Source: Eutrigla gurnardus
Lineage: Eukaryota; Chordata; Actinopteri; Perciformes; Triglidae
Direction: 5' to 3'
DNA: 64,000 bases
NCBI GenBank assembly: GCA_963514095.1
Contig: OY741276.1
Location: 7,420,264 to 7,484,263 of the forward strand
This document shows positions 61,101 through 64,000 of the stretch, piece by piece. Below the pieces are notes generated by a model, which saw only the letters and a program-made list of their open reading frames with translations, searched no databases and was not told where the DNA came from. The position numbers and the translations under genes were made by a program. Each line of letters opens with the position of its first letter. Positions within the stretch are counted from its first letter, which is position 1.

Positions 61101-63763
61101 CTCATACACCACCTCGTCTGGGTCGAGAGCAGGAAACGTCTGCAGAGAGCATAAGGAGCACACTCTGTTATTCTCCAGTTAAGCTGGGCACTGTTTCCCA
61201 TATAATGTTAATTACTGGATTGCCTTCCAAGGTAAATGAATCATGGGGTAAGATGCATGGCAGGCGGTGAGGAGAGATAGGGGGATAATGGAAAATGAGA
61301 GAGAAGGGTTCATAATGACTGCAGAGCACTAAGGATGCTTTTTTTTATTAGGGATTGCAGGTGATACAGAAATAAATATATTGAACATAAAGGGAAGGGG
61401 AATTAAATTTATGAGGTGAAAATGGGTCAAGCTCTGAAGAGAAGGATGTAGCATCATCATCATCATCATGCAAATGAGCATCATTGACTATCCAGGATGG
61501 TCCTTAGCATGTATTGTATAGGATGACATGGGCATACTGGAAATGAAGTGGAGTCTTTGGCCAAATCCACGATATCAGGCTCTTCTTCAAACATGCTGTT
61601 CTCAATCATGTTCCTTGGCAGGTTGGCTCGGTCTGCAACACAAAGAGAAAGAGAAATTAGATAGGGGATTCTAAAAAGAGGAAATGAGAGAGGAGAGCGA
61701 GAATAGAATCCAAATAAATGATTACATACACTGAGACAAACAGTATGTTAACAAACAGTATGTGCTGTGATTTTTGAATTGTGTGAGTTTCAGAATTTTC
61801 CACAGAGGAGTAGTGGCAACAACCCAACACAAAGACACGTTATTGTGCGTCTTGGTTATGTGCAGGAAACATGAAGCCTTGCTTAACAAAGCTGAGTTTC
61901 TTCAGTTTCCTGTTAGTAAACCTCCGACAGCATTTCCTGGTACTTTGACCTACAAAAAATTGGTTCATCAGGCTGGATAAGACATACTTTAAAGTACAGC
62001 TGTATTTCCTTGGCAGTTCATTGAATTCATTATAAAACACAACAACAAAACTATAAAGTGTCCTCTAAAAACAGGAAAAAGCAAATACAATGACTATTTA
62101 ATTTATCTGGCTTTGTCACTGCAGTTTAGAAAAGACTGCATTTCCATAAACTAACCTTCACCTTCAGCATCGTGACAAGAATGATGCCTTGTCTTACAAA
62201 ATCCATCTCCAATCTCCCAAAGGGTTCTCCCCTGAATCATTCTCAGTAATAATCAGAAGCATGCTCAACTTCCTAATTTAATAATAACGAAAGTAGTACA
62301 ATTCTTAAGCAATGAATGTCTCCTGTTTTTCGTCACGTTCCATTCGTTCTTTAACAAACTTAAGACAATGCATTTTCAGTCTCAGTGGTGATGAATAAGA
62401 GTGAAAGCACAGAGAGCTAGTGAACACTTACTGAATACACAGTGTTCATACACGAACAATCACACCAAACAAATGTGAGCTTCAGCTCTCCAAAGGAAAG
62501 AAATGCATGTAGTGAATACAGTGTTTCTAATAAGACAATACAAGCTGTCACTGTGACCCTGTCTGGACAACATAGCTGTGGTATGAATGTCTATTTATAG
62601 ACTAATAGCTAAGTTGTGGGTGATGTGTAATGTCAAGAGGAGGATATGATCAAAATAAAACGTGATAACAATGATTGTCATATTCTTCTATCGTTTTGAT
62701 ATTGAAAGTTATTGCATATAATCAAGATGAGAGTGGCAGTTGATGTGGTGGTTGCCATCTTAACTACAATTACACACCATGCAAATGCAAACAAGTAACA
62801 ACTACTGTACTACTGTGAAGCTTGTTCAAGCTATGTAAATACAGCATGTTCATATCCTGACTGGCTCTTGCTGTATAGACTGTATGGGCTCTGCGTGTTA
62901 ACCACAATGATTGGTTGGTCAATAAAAATGTATCAGAAGGAAGCATCCATTTCTGCGTTCTCATCGTTATCTGATCAACATATGATTGCGAATTATGACT
63001 TAGGGTTTTTACACAAATATCTCGAGGTCACAACAAGAAAGCACAAACAGGAAGAGAAAAAAACAGGAAGTGCTGTGATTTGGTGATTTAAGATTTAGAC
63101 CAAACTCGAACAAAATAACATCCACAGAGAAGAAGACAGTGTATGCACTTGGTTTTTGTTTGTTTTAATAAAGCCATGGACACCCTGGGACCATAATAGA
63201 GGTTATACAGCAGCTGGTTGCTCGTTGCCAGAGCTGAGCATAACTTATCAGCTCTCCACACCAAGACAAAGCATCAAACCACCAGGCTTCAACAACGCTG
63301 CTATTTTCCACAACTTGAGTATAAACAAGACAGCCATTGTTTACATTCTAAGAAATGTGTTCATGTCTTTATCCAGTTAAAATGTAATCAAACGGTTACA
63401 CGAATAAACAACAAGGTTCACAAAGCCCCTCCTGAGTTTACGGTCATGTGTGGTAAAAAATGTTATCAAGCCACTGCAGGACCGTCAACAGACTGCGACA
63501 CTGCGATTAAGTTCTCTTCTGAGAATCCACCAACTGTACAAAAAAAGAAAGAAAAGAAAGAAGCTAGTCGTTCAGAAAACATAAAGGTTTGGCTCGTCAG
63601 AAGTCAAACCCACCCCTCTCAACATGTGTCCTCGGGTGAATGTCACTCCCAGTGAGCTTTCTGCTAATGTCCTGTTATTAGCTGGCCTGCTACTGTTAGC
63701 TTGGAGTTACTGCACCGACCATCATCATTCCTTACCTGCACTGTTACTGTCAAACGGATCCAT
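55132..63763 (-). CDS. lnpep: Leucyl-cystinyl aminopeptidase (IRAP/oxytocinase), complete, 22 coding exons
   Basis: Type II membrane M1 zinc aminopeptidase of endosomal and GLUT4-type vesicles; it trims vasopressin, oxytocin and antigenic peptides. Exons (descending): 63763-63736, 61632-61538, 61139-60937, 60833-60722, 60566-60309, 60105-59915, 59725-59587, 59300-59166, 59047-58927, 58814-58663, 58568-58455, 58362-58231, 58095-57961, 57523-57363, 57278-57190, 57104-56918, 56799-56643, 56416-56232, 56009-55848, 55688-55548, 55450-55369, 55263-55132. All phases agree, giving 1036 residues (human 1025). The cytosolic tail keeps PRNMIENSMFEEEPD and two dileucines (SRLLVRG, ARLLGMSF). A membrane segment is near residues 117-139. 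GAMEN is near 438, and HEIAH at 473-477 is followed after exactly 18 residues by the third zinc ligand, E496 in NEGF. The tankyrase motif of human IRAP (RQSPDG) is absent. The start is fixed by MDPFDSNSA splicing in phase into DRANLPRN. Confidence 0.95.
58666..58680 (-). other. lnpep: lnpep zinc-binding motif HEIAH
   Basis: HExxH with the catalytic glutamate and two histidine ligands, at the end of exon 10. The third ligand (Glu in NEGF) is in the next exon at 58515-58517, giving the M1 pattern HExxH-x18-E across the exon junction. GAMEN, the exopeptidase substrate motif, is at 58771-58785. Confidence 0.95.
60722..60833 (-). other. lnpep: lnpep exon encoding the transmembrane segment
   Basis: Encodes RPSARTIVVCVLF, then a hydrophobic run to MVLYFLPECTFTK. 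This is one membrane span with basic residues on the cytosolic side, giving type II topology. It aligns with the human PSARTMVVC region. Confidence 0.88.
61633..63735 (-). other. lnpep: lnpep intron 1 (2.1 kb)
   Basis: Donor gtaagg after nine codons plus one base; acceptor ttgcag before the DRANLP exon. It is AT-rich with no recognisable internal gene or mobile element. Confidence 0.8.
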
Positions 63764-64000
63764 GGTAGGATATCTCAGACAGCTCCCGGCGTCCAGAGGA
63801 AGCGAAAAGGTTTACAGCAGCTCGACAGACCTGATGCTTTTTTTAGCTGGCCACTAAACTACCGCAGGCTATCATACGCACACAATAAATAGCAGCCTAT
63901 CCTCACCGCTCCAATGTTAGCTACGTAGTAGCTAGCTTGCAACTATCGCTAGCCAACTTCTGTAAATTGTAAGTGACTGAAATACATTAGTTTGCTAACG
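63764..64000 (-). promoter_or_regulatory. lnpep: Likely lnpep 5' UTR and proximal promoter
   Basis: Lies directly upstream of the lnpep ATG on the minus strand. It has no obvious TATA box near a start site and no CpG-dense core that I can see. It is called from position only. Confidence 0.35.

Overview
The window is nuclear DNA from a ray-finned fish, most likely a percomorph-type teleost. The evidence is spliced vertebrate genes with compact introns (many of 80-300 bp), very many long (GT)n/(CA)n tracts, an L2-type LINE tail typical of fish, and a BEL/Pao LTR retrotransposon. There is no sign of bacterial operons, CRISPR or phage genes.

Layout. (1) About 1-18,840, plus strand: the 3' two thirds of setbp1 (SET-binding protein 1), with the end of an intron rich in microsatellites (1-6243), five coding exons (6244-14481) and an inferred ~4.3 kb 3' UTR. 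(2) About 18,841-35,869: intergenic DNA with microsatellites, a degraded LINE reverse-transcriptase piece, a 40-bp minisatellite with an inverted copy beside it, a 33-bp minisatellite and a large imperfect hairpin. (3) 35,870-44,030, plus strand: a young BEL/Pao retrotransposon flanked by a perfect 5-bp target duplication. Its LTRs are almost identical apart from a 110-bp indel, and its polymerase is broken by two frameshifts around RNase H. (4) 45,249-48,758, plus strand: a complete urea transporter gene (slc14a2 type) in eight coding exons, with an L2 LINE fragment in intron 4. (5) About 49,420-52,700: intergenic, with a heat-shock-promoter-like arrangement (perfect four-unit HSE plus TATA) and no heat-shock gene beside it. 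(6) 63,763-55,132, minus strand: a complete lnpep gene (leucyl-cystinyl aminopeptidase/IRAP) in 22 coding exons, with a 3' UTR running to about 52,700.

How they relate. setbp1 is a chromatin and PP2A/SET regulator, the urea transporter is a membrane channel, and lnpep is a membrane zinc aminopeptidase; they do not form a pathway. setbp1 next to SLC14A2 is the same order as human chromosome 18q12. The tail-to-tail slc14a2/lnpep neighbourhood differs from human, where LNPEP lies on 5q15 beside ERAP1/2.

The observations I would check first are: a D-to-H change in the HCF1-binding motif of setbp1; absence of its C-terminal polyproline block; two ~110-bp introns with duplicated AGGT boundaries; loss of the tankyrase-binding motif in lnpep; the orphan HSE promoter; and the structure of the Pao element. 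I found nothing I can defend as a wholly new biological system.
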